Shown here: in pieces, positions 25,665-34,177 of the stretch | Layout of the letters: the number at the start of each line of letters is the position of its first letter | Numbering within the stretch: the first letter of the stretch is position 1 | Assembly (NCBI GenBank): GCA_963812885.1 | Contig: CAWEWZ010000010.1 | Coordinates: 6,993-70,992, forward strand | Source of the DNA: Bog-756 sp963812885 | GTDB lineage: Bacteria > Actinomycetota > Acidimicrobiia > Acidimicrobiales > RAAP-2 | DNA: 64,000 nucleotides | Direction: 5' to 3' | The notes under the pieces: model-generated | Seen by the model: the letters and a program-made list of their open reading frames with translations, nothing else | Databases searched by the model: none | Told to the model about the DNA's origin: nothing | Program-made: the position numbers and the translations under genes

Positions 25665-26135
25665 GTGACCGACCATGTGAAGGATCCGAACGCCGTCGCC
25701 CAGCTCGAACCCCGTCAGTACGCGGTCACCCAGGAAGGGGCCACCGAACCGGCCTTCGACAACGAGTACTGGGACCACAAGCAAGCCGGTCTCTACGTCG
25801 ACATCGTCTCCGGCGAGCCATTGTTCGCATCGACCAAGAAGTACGACAGCGGCTGCGGGTGGCCGAGCTTCACCGCGCCGATCGAAGCCGACAATGTCGT
25901 CGAGGACGAGGACCGGAGCCTGGGCATGGTCAGGATCGAGGTCCGCTCACGCCACGGGGACAGCCACCTGGGGCACGTCTTCGAGGACGGGCCGGCCGAG
26001 GAGGGCGGACTGCGCTACTGCATCAACTCCGCGGCCCTACGGTTCGTCCCTTACGAGGACCTGGAGGCGGAGGGATACGGCAAGTACAAGACGTTGTTCG
26101 ACAACCCACCGACAAGGCAGGAGGAATCCACATGA
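25665..26135 (+). CDS. msrB: Peptide-methionine (R)-S-oxide reductase
   Basis: 156 residues from GTG 25665 (AAGGAG upstream). Reduces methionine-R-sulfoxide in proteins. Key blocks: CGWPSF, RSRHGDSHLGHVFEDGP, and the catalytic Cys in RYCINSAALRF. Instead of the usual paired CxxC zinc ligands the N-terminal site reads VDIVSGEPLFAS, so it is the zinc-free subtype. Its TGA overlaps the msrA ATG by four bases (ATGA), so the two are translationally coupled. Confidence 0.93.
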   Translation: MTDHVKDPNAVAQLEPRQYAVTQEGATEPAFDNEYWDHKQAGLYVDIVSGEPLFASTKKYDSGCGWPSFTAPIEADNVVEDEDRSLGMVRIEVRSRHGDSHLGHVFEDGPAEEGGLRYCINSAALRFVPYEDLEAEGYGKYKTLFDNPPTRQEEST

Positions 26136-26650
26136 GCACCACTGAGAAGGCCATCCTCGCCGGAGGCTGTTTCTGGGGGATGCAGGATCTGATCCGGAGG
26201 CACCCGGGCGTGCTGTCCACCCGGGTCGGATACACCGGAGGCACCGTCCCGAACGCCACCTACGGCAATCACGAAGGGCACGCCGAAGCGATCGAGATCA
26301 CCTTCGACCCGGCCGAAACCTCGTACCGCGACCTGCTCGAGCTCTTCTTCCAGATCCACGATCCGACGACGCTGAACCGTCAGGGGAACGACCGGGGAAC
26401 CAGTTACCGGTCGGCCATCTTCTACCTCGACGACGAACAGCGCCGGATGGCCGAGGACACCATCGCCGACGTCGAGGCCTCCGGCCTGTGGCCGGGGAAG
26501 GTGGTCACCGAAGTGACCCCGGCCGGGCCGTTCTGGGAAGCCGAGCCCGAGCACCAGGACTACCTCGAACGGTACCCGCAGGGCTACACCTGCCACTTCC
26601 CGCGACCGGGCTGGGTGCTTCCCCACCGCAAGGACAGCGTCGCCCACTGA
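26132..26650 (+). CDS. msrA: Peptide-methionine (S)-S-oxide reductase
   Basis: 172 residues. Catalytic block GGCFWGMQDLIRR (nucleophilic Cys in GCFWG), then RVGYTGGTVPNATYGNHEGHAEAIEITFDP, DPTTLNRQGNDRGTSYRSAI and the C-terminal EPEHQDYLERYPQGYTCHF. It repairs the S-epimer of methionine sulfoxide, complementing MsrB encoded immediately upstream. ATG 26132 overlaps the msrB stop and has GGAGG ten bases earlier. Confidence 0.95.
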   Translation: MSTTEKAILAGGCFWGMQDLIRRHPGVLSTRVGYTGGTVPNATYGNHEGHAEAIEITFDPAETSYRDLLELFFQIHDPTTLNRQGNDRGTSYRSAIFYLDDEQRRMAEDTIADVEASGLWPGKVVTEVTPAGPFWEAEPEHQDYLERYPQGYTCHFPRPGWVLPHRKDSVAH

Positions 26651-26742
26651 ACCGGCGTCGGTGGTCCGACCCCGGCGCATGCTGACGGCCGAAGGCCCTT
26701 GTGGCCGGCCAGCTGCCCGGTTGCGGCGCCGGAGGCGACGAC

Positions 26743-27093
26743 CTACAGCAGCTCGAGGACCCGTTCCGGCGGTCTGGCGATGACGGCCCGTTCGCCGAGC
26801 ACGAAGATCGGGCGCTCCAACAGGATGGGGTGGCGGGCGATCGCCTCCAGGAGCTGTTCGTCGGAGGCGTCGCCCAGCCCGCCTTCGGTGTAGACCGGTT
26901 CGCCGGTGCGCATCATGGCCCGGGGGTCCTCGATGCCGAGCCGTTGCATGAGCCGGATCAGCTCGTCGACGGTGGGCGCGGTCTGGAGGTAGCGCACCAG
27001 GTCGGCATCGATGCCCTGCTCCTTGAGCAGCGCGTCCGCCGTCCGGCACTTCGAACACGAGGGATTGAAGTACAGGGCGGGCTCGGCTTCCAC
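26743..27093 (-). CDS. ArsC/Spx-family arsenate-reductase-like protein
   Basis: 116 residues, thioredoxin fold of the ArsC (glutaredoxin-coupled) type: YFNPSCSKCRTADALLKE with the active Cys, YLQTAPTVDELIRLMQRLG, and LLERPIFVLGERAVIARPPE (the cis-Pro region). Such proteins are annotated as arsenate reductases, but the family also includes general thiol oxidoreductases. Convergent with msrBA, so the region clusters redox-repair functions. No ars transporter is in the window, so an arsenic role is unproven. Confidence 0.85.
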   Translation of the reverse strand: MEAEPALYFNPSCSKCRTADALLKEQGIDADLVRYLQTAPTVDELIRLMQRLGIEDPRAMMRTGEPVYTEGGLGDASDEQLLEAIARHPILLERPIFVLGERAVIARPPERVLELL

Positions 27094-27115
27094 TCCCCCA
27101 TCCTACGATCCCCGC

Positions 27116-28540
27116 TCAGGTCGGATCGTCGAGGTCGGGGGGATGGGCGGCGATCCAGGCGGTGGACGACCGCGGGACGACATGCTGGGAGAGGGCCGCC
27201 TTGTGAGCAGCCACCTGGCTCGGGGTCTGGGCGAAATTGAACGACCCGAGATAGTTGTAGGCGTTCTTGTCCGTGGCGTTGAGTGGCGGCACACCGAGCA
27301 CATGCTCGGTGAAGGCGAGGATGCTGGCCCAGGTGGCCACGTTGTGATCGGTATGTCCCTTGATCACCCACGGCGAGATCAGGATCATCGGCACCCGGAT
27401 ACCCAGGCTGCTGGGGGGCGCCACCGCGTCGTAGAAGCACCCGCAGTCGTCCCACGACAGGAAGATGGCGGTCGACTGCCACTGGGGACCGTTCTCGATG
27501 GCCGAGACGACCTTGCCGATCCAGTTGTCCCCGGTGGCCATGGAGGTCCCGTTGTGCTGGGAGGTCGAGCCGCTCGGACCTCTGGCCGGCATGAGCAGCG
27601 AGAAGTTGGGCAGCGTCCCGTTCTTGGCGTTGGTGATGACGCTGGCCGTGGGCACCATGCTCTTGGCCTCGTTGGTGTACAGGCAGTCGGCAAAGGTCGG
27701 ACAGGTGTCCCAGATGTAGTTTCCGTCCGACTTGTCGGCGCCGTAGATCTTGAAGGTCTCGCCCGCCTTCTTGAGGCTGTCCAGGATGGTCGGCACCCAG
27801 TGGGCGGGGCTCTTGCGCACCGCCACCGGCTCCTTCTTGACCTCGGGGCTGCCCTTGGGCGCCGGGACGCACGAGGGCTCCATCATGAACGGCGCCATCC
27901 CGGTCGCCGACCAGGGAGCGGTATCTCCCGAGTCGCATCCCCATCCCGGCCCGTTTCCCGACGGGTTGTCGCCGGAGAAGCCGTCGAGGTTGTTGGCGGT
28001 GACCAGCGCCAGGTGCTCACCCCAGCTGGGAACGGGGCCCGGCTCGAAGGTCATGTCGCTGATGGCAAAGGTCTTGGCCAGGGAGATGACGTTCTGCACG
28101 GAGGGGTTCGGTCCCCCGCCCGACAAGGTCGGCTGGTAGACCGAGTAACAGGCATACTTCGGGCCGCTGCACCCATTGACCTTGTCGAACCCGTCCATCT
28201 TGCCGCCGTCGATGGCCGTCGTCTGGCCCTTGATGCTGTGGTCGATGCTCGGGACCACGTCGGGGGCGGCGGACAGCGGGATGGTCTGGCCGGTCGACAG
28301 GGTGCCGGTGGTCGTCCCTGTGCACCGCGGGTGCTGGACGCAGAAGGCGCCGAGGATGTTGTTGAAACTGTGGTTCTCCTGCATGAAGATCACTACGTGC
28401 TTGATCGGCGTGGGAAAGGTGACGGCCGATGCCCCCGCCGGTTGCGAACTCGGACCCGGACTCAGGCCCGAGGCCGACACCGCGGCGATGGTCCCGACAC
28501 CCAAGACGATGGCGGCCGATAGGGCCAGGCGGTGTCGCAT
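27116..28540 (-). CDS. Secreted phosphoesterase (phospholipase C / acid phosphatase family, PF04185-type)
   Basis: 474 residues from ATG 28540, set by AGGAGG upstream and the signal peptide MRHRLALSAAIVLGVGTIAAVSA. The mature protein has KHVVIFMQENHSFNNILGAF (metal-site Glu-Asn, like the ENRSFD motif), PSWGEHLALVTANNLDGFSG, PNFSLLMPARGPSG and STAIFLSWDDCGCFYDAVAPP plus ISPWVIKGHTDH (distal metal ligands). The family hydrolyses phosphodiesters or monoesters outside the cell, often for phosphate scavenging. A second member lies at 42696-43917. Confidence 0.88.
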   Translation of the reverse strand: MRHRLALSAAIVLGVGTIAAVSASGLSPGPSSQPAGASAVTFPTPIKHVVIFMQENHSFNNILGAFCVQHPRCTGTTTGTLSTGQTIPLSAAPDVVPSIDHSIKGQTTAIDGGKMDGFDKVNGCSGPKYACYSVYQPTLSGGGPNPSVQNVISLAKTFAISDMTFEPGPVPSWGEHLALVTANNLDGFSGDNPSGNGPGWGCDSGDTAPWSATGMAPFMMEPSCVPAPKGSPEVKKEPVAVRKSPAHWVPTILDSLKKAGETFKIYGADKSDGNYIWDTCPTFADCLYTNEAKSMVPTASVITNAKNGTLPNFSLLMPARGPSGSTSQHNGTSMATGDNWIGKVVSAIENGPQWQSTAIFLSWDDCGCFYDAVAPPSSLGIRVPMILISPWVIKGHTDHNVATWASILAFTEHVLGVPPLNATDKNAYNYLGSFNFAQTPSQVAAHKAALSQHVVPRSSTAWIAAHPPDLDDPT

Positions 28541-28736
28541 CTCGTCCTCCTGATGGTGGCGCGCGGGAATGAGCAATCGGGCCGGGAGCCCGGGAGCGCA
28601 GCCACTCACGATGACCCGCAACAGACCGAACTGTCGCTCCGGACGTTCAAACGTCGGGCCGTCCGGCCGCGTTACAGGTCCGGGTCTCCGAGACGGACGT
28701 CCCGAGCGTTCCCATCGAGGAGGACGGCGCTTGGTC

Positions 28737-30224
28737 TCACCCCGGTCGGGCTGACGCCAGACGGGCCCGCACCTCCTCCGTCAAGCCCTCGATGACGAGT
28801 GCACTGATACGACCGTCCCGAATTTCGAAGGTGTCGACCACCGTGCTGTCGGTGCCGGCGATGTGCAGATCGATCTCCACCACCAGCCGGGCGCCGTCAA
28901 TGCGGAACGGACCGGGCCGGGGAAGCAGATCCCCGTACCGGAACGCCCCCTCGTCGTAGAAGCGGACGATGGCGTCGGTCCCCCGGTAGATCGTGCCTTG
29001 CCCGTCCAGCACGGCATCGGGGGTGAAGAGGCGGCCGAGGGCGGCGGTGTCTCGCATGGTGATGGCCAGGAAGTAGTCGGCGGCCACTGCGGCCGGTCCG
29101 CTCCATCGTGAGGGCAGCCCGTAGATGCGCCGGGCGTTGGCTCCGAGGATGCGGGCCTGGGCGTCGACTCCCAGCGGCTCGATGGTGCGACGGAGGGCCG
29201 CCACCGCCCCGGGGAAGGTGGCGTCGTGGTGGGGATAGTCGGATCCCCAGACCACCCGGTCCTGGCCGATGAAGGGCAACAGGGCGGGCAGGGTGGCCTC
29301 GTCGACCTCGAAACTGATGGCGCACTGGCGGGCGAAGTACTCGCTGGGCCTCATCGGCATCTCCGGGCAGAACCCGCCGAAGTTCTCGAACTGCTCGTCG
29401 AGACGTTCGAGCCAGAAGGGCACCCAGCCGCCGCCCGATTCCAGGAACACGAATTGCAGGTCGGGATGACGGTCGAGGGTCCCGAAGGCCATGAGCTGGG
29501 CGCAGGCCAGCATCTCCTCGAAGGAGTGCGAGACGGCGTGCAGGATCAGGGGATTGAAGGGCCGGTCCGAGCCCAGCGTGGGCACGATCACCGAACTCCC
29601 TTCGTGGATGGCGATCGGCACCCCGAGCTCCTCGGCGACACTCCATACCGGCTCGTAGGCGGTGTCCGACAGTGAGCGCCCCAGGCACGGATTGGGTCGC
29701 ACGAATGCCGCTTTGAATCCGAGCTGGTCGACCGCTCTCCGCAACTCCCGCGCCGCCGCCTCCGGGTCCTGGAGGGGAAGCATGGCCGCACCGAACAGCC
29801 GGTCCGGATCGGCGGCGCAATAGGTGGACAGCCAGTCGTTGTAGGCGGAGGACACCATGGTGGCCGTGACCGGATCGGTGAGGGCCCAGAAGTAGAGCCC
29901 GATCGAAGGGTAGAGCACCGCCTGATCGATACCTTCGAGGTCCATGTCGACCAGACGGGCCGCCGGGTCGGAACCTCCCGGCTGGGCCTCGGCCAGGGAG
30001 GTGTACTGCGACGGATCGGCAAAGGTGGCGCCGGGGGTGGCCAGCGTCCCCAGGGGAACGGCGAGGATCTCGCGGTCGCCCACCATGACGTGCTCGTAAC
30101 CGGAGGCATCGGATTGGATGCGGGGACGGTGGGCTTCGGGTAGGTGCGTCCAGGCCTCGAGCGGCTCGACCACATGGCCGTCGGCATCGATCACCGTCGC
30201 GGGAACGTGCACGCTGTCGCTCAT
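28737..30224 (-). CDS. Amidohydrolase-2 protein fused to a C-terminal NTF2/SnoaL-like domain
   Basis: 495 residues from ATG 30224. Residues 1-365 are an amidohydrolase-2 barrel: VIDADGHVVEPLEAW (metal ligands), VPIAIHEGSS, FVFLESGGGWVPFW and RVVWGSDYPHHDATFPG, ending ILGANARRIYGL. Residues about 375-495 form a separate NTF2-like fold: VAADYFLAITMRDTAALGRLF, TIYRGTDAIVRFYDEG, RLVVEIDLHIAGTDSTVVDTFEIRDGRI. The two are in one uninterrupted frame. Free-standing amidohydrolase-2 proteins end near residue 370, so this is a genuine fusion, perhaps pairing a hydrolase or decarboxylase with an isomerase-like or binding domain. Confidence 0.87.
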   Translation of the reverse strand: MSDSVHVPATVIDADGHVVEPLEAWTHLPEAHRPRIQSDASGYEHVMVGDREILAVPLGTLATPGATFADPSQYTSLAEAQPGGSDPAARLVDMDLEGIDQAVLYPSIGLYFWALTDPVTATMVSSAYNDWLSTYCAADPDRLFGAAMLPLQDPEAAARELRRAVDQLGFKAAFVRPNPCLGRSLSDTAYEPVWSVAEELGVPIAIHEGSSVIVPTLGSDRPFNPLILHAVSHSFEEMLACAQLMAFGTLDRHPDLQFVFLESGGGWVPFWLERLDEQFENFGGFCPEMPMRPSEYFARQCAISFEVDEATLPALLPFIGQDRVVWGSDYPHHDATFPGAVAALRRTIEPLGVDAQARILGANARRIYGLPSRWSGPAAVAADYFLAITMRDTAALGRLFTPDAVLDGQGTIYRGTDAIVRFYDEGAFRYGDLLPRPGPFRIDGARLVVEIDLHIAGTDSTVVDTFEIRDGRISALVIEGLTEEVRARLASARPG

Positions 30225-30528
30225 GCCCCACCCCGGAGTGCCGCCACTGTGGCTCCCTTGTTCGTTCCGTCCGTGCCCGCCGCCGACGCTAATCCCACGA
30301 TGCCGGGCCCGGGATCGCGTCGCCGGACCGTCCCCAAAATCACAACCGTGTAATCGCCGGCGGCTGCTCGTGCCCACCACGCCAAGGCCCTCCGCCTCCC
30401 GGGTGTCGCCGCGTCCCCGTCCCGAAAGTCGGCGGTGCGCCACGACGAAAAGTGTGGTCAGATTGACGTGGAGGGAAGCACATGACCTTGCGTAGGAGAC
30501 CGCCCGGGAACTGAAAGGCGGAGTCGCC
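30225..30528. other. Divergent intergenic region, 304 bases
   Basis: Separates the leftward amidohydrolase fusion from the rightward EF-G paralogue and must hold both promoters. A TTGACG near 30462 on the plus strand is a possible -35, with no clear -10. The EF-G start has AAAGGCGGAG upstream. No palindrome, repeat or RNA gene seen. Confidence 0.4.
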
Positions 30529-32673
30529 ATGGAACAGCAGGCGGCAGTGAACGTCATCGATGCCGATCAGGCCGGAGCGTCGGATTCGGGGGGACCGCGG
30601 CCCGCCGGCAAGCGCGCCCCCGGGCCTCCGGCGGGCATCCGCAACGTCGCCCTGGTCGGCCACAACGGCTCGGGTAAGACCTCACTGGCCGAGGCGCTGC
30701 TGTTCGCCACCGGGGCCATCCCCCGCCGGGGGAAGGTCGATGACGGCTCCACGGTGAGCGACTTCGAGCCCGAGGAGATCAAGTACCGGATGTCGCTCTC
30801 GCTCGCCCTGGCCCCGTGCACGGTGGGCGACGTGAAGCTCAACATCATCGACACCCCCGGCTATGCCGACTTCTTCAGCGAGGTCAGGGCGGCCTGCTCG
30901 GTGGTGGACTCGGTGGTGGTGGTGGTGAGCGCCGTGGAGGGCATCGAGGCGCAGACCGAGGCCGTCTGGGACCTGGCCGCCGAGTTGGGTCTGCCCCGCC
31001 TGATCTTCGTCAACAAGCTCGATCGTGACCGGTCCAACTTCGACCGCACCCTGCACGATCTCCAGGATCGCTTCGGGGAGGGGATGGTGCCGTTGGAGCT
31101 GCCGGTGGCCGGCGATTCCGGCCTCCAGGGGATAGCCGACCTCCTCACCGACACCGTGATCAGCTACGAGAGCGGGACGCCGCGGTCAGGTCCGGTCCCG
31201 AGCGACCTGTACGCCACCGAACACGAGGTCCGTGAGCAACTGGTGGAGGGGATCGTGGTCGGTGACGACGAGCTCATGGAGCGCTATCTCGACGGAGACG
31301 ACCTGTCGAGCGCCGAGATCGAAGGGACGCTCGCCACCGAGGTGGCCGAAGGGAAGGTGTTTCCGGTGGTGTGCGGGTCGGCCGCCACCGGGGTCGGCGT
31401 CGACCGCCTCGCCTCACTGTTGGCCGAGATCGCCCCGGCTCCCGAATCACGACCGCCGATCGAGGTCCTGGCCGGCGATTCGGTCCGGGAGATCCGCTGC
31501 GACCCGGGGGGCCAGCCCCTGGCCCGCGTGTTCAAGACCATTTCCGATCCCTACGTGGGGAAGATATCCCTCCTGCGTGTGCTGTCGGGAACCATCCGGA
31601 CCGACAGTGTCCTCATCAATTCCCGCACCCACAGCGATGAGCGGCTGCACGGGCTGGAGCAGCTGCGGGGCAAGGAGGCCCACACCGCCAGCGAGGTTCG
31701 GGCCGGGGACATCGTGGCCGCACCCAAGCTGGCCGACGTCCTCACCGGCGACACGCTGGCGCCCAAGGGGGTGCCGGTGGCCGTCCCACCCCCGCCCGTC
31801 GAGCCGGTGGTCCTGTCCATCGCCATCAGGCCCAAATCCGAGGGCGACGAGGACAAGCTGATGATCGGGCTCCACCGGCTCCAGGAGGAGGATCCGGCCC
31901 TCGTCGTCGAGCGGGTCGACGAGACCCACCAGACCATCCTCTCGGGTACGGGCGAGACCCACCTGGCCATGGCCGTCGAGCGCCTGGCCCGGAAGTTCGG
32001 GGTCGAGATCGTCAGCGAGGACGTGCTCGTCCCTTATCGGGAGACGATCACCAGGTCGACCGAGGCGGAGGGCAAGTACAAGAAGCAGACCGGCGGCCAC
32101 GGCCAGTTCGGGGTGGTGTCGATCCGCCTCGAGCCACTCGAGCGGGGCCAAGGGTTCGAGTTCGTCAATCAGGTCGTCGGCGGGGCCATCCCCCGGCAGT
32201 ACATCCCGGCCGTCGAGCGGGGGATCATCGAGGCCATGGGGCACGGAGGGGTTCACGGCTTCCCGGTGGTCGACCTACGGGCCACGTGTCTCGACGGCAA
32301 GCACCACGCCGTCGATTCGTCGGAGATGAGTTTCAAGATGGCCGGGTCGCTGGCCTTCAAGGAGGCCATGGCCAAGGCCGGGCCGGTGCTGCTCGAACCG
32401 GTCTCGCTCCTCGAGGTGACCGTGCCGGTCTCCATGCAGGGTCATGTGCTCGGGGACCTGAACTCGCGTCGGGGACGGGTGCAGGGCACCGACGCCCTGG
32501 CCACCGACGCCCAGAGGATCACCGCTCTCGTGCCCCGGGCCGAGATCCGTCGCTACGCGGTGGATCTCCGGTCCCTCACCGCGGGGCGGGGCCGGTTCCG
32601 GGCAGAGCACGACCACTACGACGTGTTGCCGACCAACCTGGTTGACCGGGTGACCAAAGCCGCTGCCGGGTGA
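30529..32673 (+). CDS. Elongation factor G-like translational GTPase (EF-G2 type)
   Basis: 714 residues. G motifs: GHNGSGKT (44-51, where canonical EF-G has AHIDAGKT), DTPGYADF (G3), NKLDRDR (G4). Domains II-V follow: PLARVFKTISDPYVGKISLLRV, the domain III/IV junction GTGETHLAMAVERLA, domain IV GGHGQFGVVSIRLEPL, and domain V VPVSMQGHVLGDLNSRRGRV. It carries an extra 38-residue Pro/Gly-rich N-terminus. The altered P-loop and the lack of linked rpsL/rpsG/tuf genes mark it as the FusA2-like paralogue, not the housekeeping EF-G. Role: ribosome-associated GTPase, exact function unknown. It heads a unit with a PAS protein and an MBL hydrolase. Confidence 0.92.
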   Translation: MEQQAAVNVIDADQAGASDSGGPRPAGKRAPGPPAGIRNVALVGHNGSGKTSLAEALLFATGAIPRRGKVDDGSTVSDFEPEEIKYRMSLSLALAPCTVGDVKLNIIDTPGYADFFSEVRAACSVVDSVVVVVSAVEGIEAQTEAVWDLAAELGLPRLIFVNKLDRDRSNFDRTLHDLQDRFGEGMVPLELPVAGDSGLQGIADLLTDTVISYESGTPRSGPVPSDLYATEHEVREQLVEGIVVGDDELMERYLDGDDLSSAEIEGTLATEVAEGKVFPVVCGSAATGVGVDRLASLLAEIAPAPESRPPIEVLAGDSVREIRCDPGGQPLARVFKTISDPYVGKISLLRVLSGTIRTDSVLINSRTHSDERLHGLEQLRGKEAHTASEVRAGDIVAAPKLADVLTGDTLAPKGVPVAVPPPPVEPVVLSIAIRPKSEGDEDKLMIGLHRLQEEDPALVVERVDETHQTILSGTGETHLAMAVERLARKFGVEIVSEDVLVPYRETITRSTEAEGKYKKQTGGHGQFGVVSIRLEPLERGQGFEFVNQVVGGAIPRQYIPAVERGIIEAMGHGGVHGFPVVDLRATCLDGKHHAVDSSEMSFKMAGSLAFKEAMAKAGPVLLEPVSLLEVTVPVSMQGHVLGDLNSRRGRVQGTDALATDAQRITALVPRAEIRRYAVDLRSLTAGRGRFRAEHDHYDVLPTNLVDRVTKAAAG

Positions 32674-32682
32674 ACCCGGCGA

Positions 32683-33120
32683 GTGTCGATGAGTGAACCG
32701 GCGGCCGGCTCCGGGTCGGCCAAGAGCCTGCCCCTCATCCTGGCCCGCGAGTTGGCCTCGAATCTGGCCACCCCCATGTTCCTGCTCGATGCCCGTGGCG
32801 TGCTGGTGTACTTCAACGAGGCGGCGGCGCGGCTCATCGGGAAGGAGTTCACCGACCTCGGGGAGATCCCGGCCGACCAGTTCGGCGAGTCCCTGCAGCT
32901 GGCCCGGCCCGACGGGCGACCCCTCGGGCTGCGCGATTCCCCGGCCGGGATCGCCTTCTTCCAGCGCCGGCCGGCCCACAAGACGCTGATGGCCACCTCG
33001 TACGACGGGGTGCGCCGCCAGTACGAGGCCACCGCCTACCCGCTCTTCGGGTCGGAAGGAGAGATGCACGGCGTCTTCGCCGTCTTCTGGCAGGACCCGT
33101 CCGGGACCCGCACCAGCTGA
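32683..33120 (+). CDS. PAS-domain protein
   Basis: 145 residues. A single PAS fold: ATPMFLLDARGVLVYFNEAAARLIG, TDLGEIPADQFGESLQL, then RRQYEATAYPLFGSEGEMHGVFAVFWQD. No kinase, GGDEF or HTH output is attached. GTG 32683 and ATG 32689 are both possible starts. The stop shares one base with the next start (TGATG), so it is translationally coupled to the MBL-fold gene, for which it may be a sensor or partner. Confidence 0.85.
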   Translation: MSMSEPAAGSGSAKSLPLILARELASNLATPMFLLDARGVLVYFNEAAARLIGKEFTDLGEIPADQFGESLQLARPDGRPLGLRDSPAGIAFFQRRPAHKTLMATSYDGVRRQYEATAYPLFGSEGEMHGVFAVFWQDPSGTRTS

Positions 33121-33998
33121 TGCAGGCGCGGGTGTGGGGATGCCGGGGATCGATCGCCGCCCCCGGGCCCGACACGGTCAAGTACGGGGGCAACACGTCG
33201 TGCGTCGAGGTCCGCCTGGCCAGCGGGCACGCACTCATCCTCGACGCCGGGACCGGTATCCGACCCCTGGGTGTCCTGATGCAGAAGGATCTTGCCACCG
33301 AGCTGCACATCCTGCTCACCCATCTCCATCTCGATCATCTGCAGGGCCTCGGGTTCTTCCGCCCGCTGTTCGTCCCCGGGCTCGACATCCACGTCTGGGG
33401 ACCGACCTCGCCGGTGCAGCACCTGTCCGAGCGCATCGCCATGTACCTGTCCCCGCCCCTCTTCCCCCTCCGTCTCGAGGACATCCCCTCGAACCTCACC
33501 TTCCACGATGCCACCGACGAGTTGATCACCATCGGCTCGGCCACGATCCGATCGGCCAAAGTCACCCACCAGGGCCCGACCCTGGGCTACCGGATCGAGG
33601 AGAACGGCCGTGTGCTCGTCTACATCCCCGATCACGAGCCGGCCCTGGGCACCGATCTCTCCTCCATCCCCGAGACCTGGATGAGCGGACACGTCATCGC
33701 CGACGGCGCCGATGTTCTCCTCCACGATGCCCAGTACCGTGACGAGGAGTACGAGTCCCATATCGGCTGGGGTCACTCGAGCGTCGACGCCACCATCCAG
33801 TTCGCCCAGAAGGCAGACGTGGACAATCTCATCCTCTTCCACCATGATCCGTACCACACCGACTTGGAGCTCGAGGTGCTGCTTCAGGAGGCCCGGGCGA
33901 AATGGCTCGGCATGGAGGACCGGATCAACCTGGCCTTCGAAGGCATGACCATCACGCTCGAAGGCACGTCCCCAGTCCATGTCGAGCAGGCGGTCTGA
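33120..33998 (+). CDS. Metallo-beta-lactamase-fold hydrolase
   Basis: 292 residues. Opens MQARVWGCRGSIAAPGP and YGGNTSCVEV, the signature of the PhnP/RNase Z-like subgroup often annotated as cyclic-nucleotide phosphodiesterase-like. Metal motif THLHLDHLQG (HxHxDH), then SAKVTHQGPTLGYRI (His), YIPDHEP (bridging Asp), and FHHDPYHTD (final His). The usual substrate class is a phosphodiester. Being coupled to a PAS protein and close to an EF-G paralogue suggests a small regulatory unit, which is an inference. Confidence 0.88.
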   Translation: MQARVWGCRGSIAAPGPDTVKYGGNTSCVEVRLASGHALILDAGTGIRPLGVLMQKDLATELHILLTHLHLDHLQGLGFFRPLFVPGLDIHVWGPTSPVQHLSERIAMYLSPPLFPLRLEDIPSNLTFHDATDELITIGSATIRSAKVTHQGPTLGYRIEENGRVLVYIPDHEPALGTDLSSIPETWMSGHVIADGADVLLHDAQYRDEEYESHIGWGHSSVDATIQFAQKADVDNLILFHHDPYHTDLELEVLLQEARAKWLGMEDRINLAFEGMTITLEGTSPVHVEQAV

Positions 33999-34177
33999 GC
34001 CGGCCGGGAAGCTCCGATCCGTGTGTCGTTGACTGCGGTGTGTAGCGGGTTGCGCGCGAGAAGCGAGGTGGCGGTCGCATTTCCGCCGTTTCGTGGTTGA
34101 ATTGCGGAGTCGGGCCGTGGGCAAAATGGACGGTGGACCGTGAGACGGCGGCACCCAGGAGCGGAAGGGTCAGGCTG

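Noticed and set aside
26743..27093. Arsenic-resistance operon built on the ArsC-like and ArsR-like genes
   Set aside because: The ArsR gene is 22 kb away, pairs with an AHSA1 gene, lacks visible metal-binding Cys, and there is no arsenite pump.
30529..32673. Housekeeping elongation factor G
   Set aside because: P-loop is GHNGSGKT instead of AHIDAGKT and no ribosomal-protein or tuf genes are linked, so it is the paralogue.
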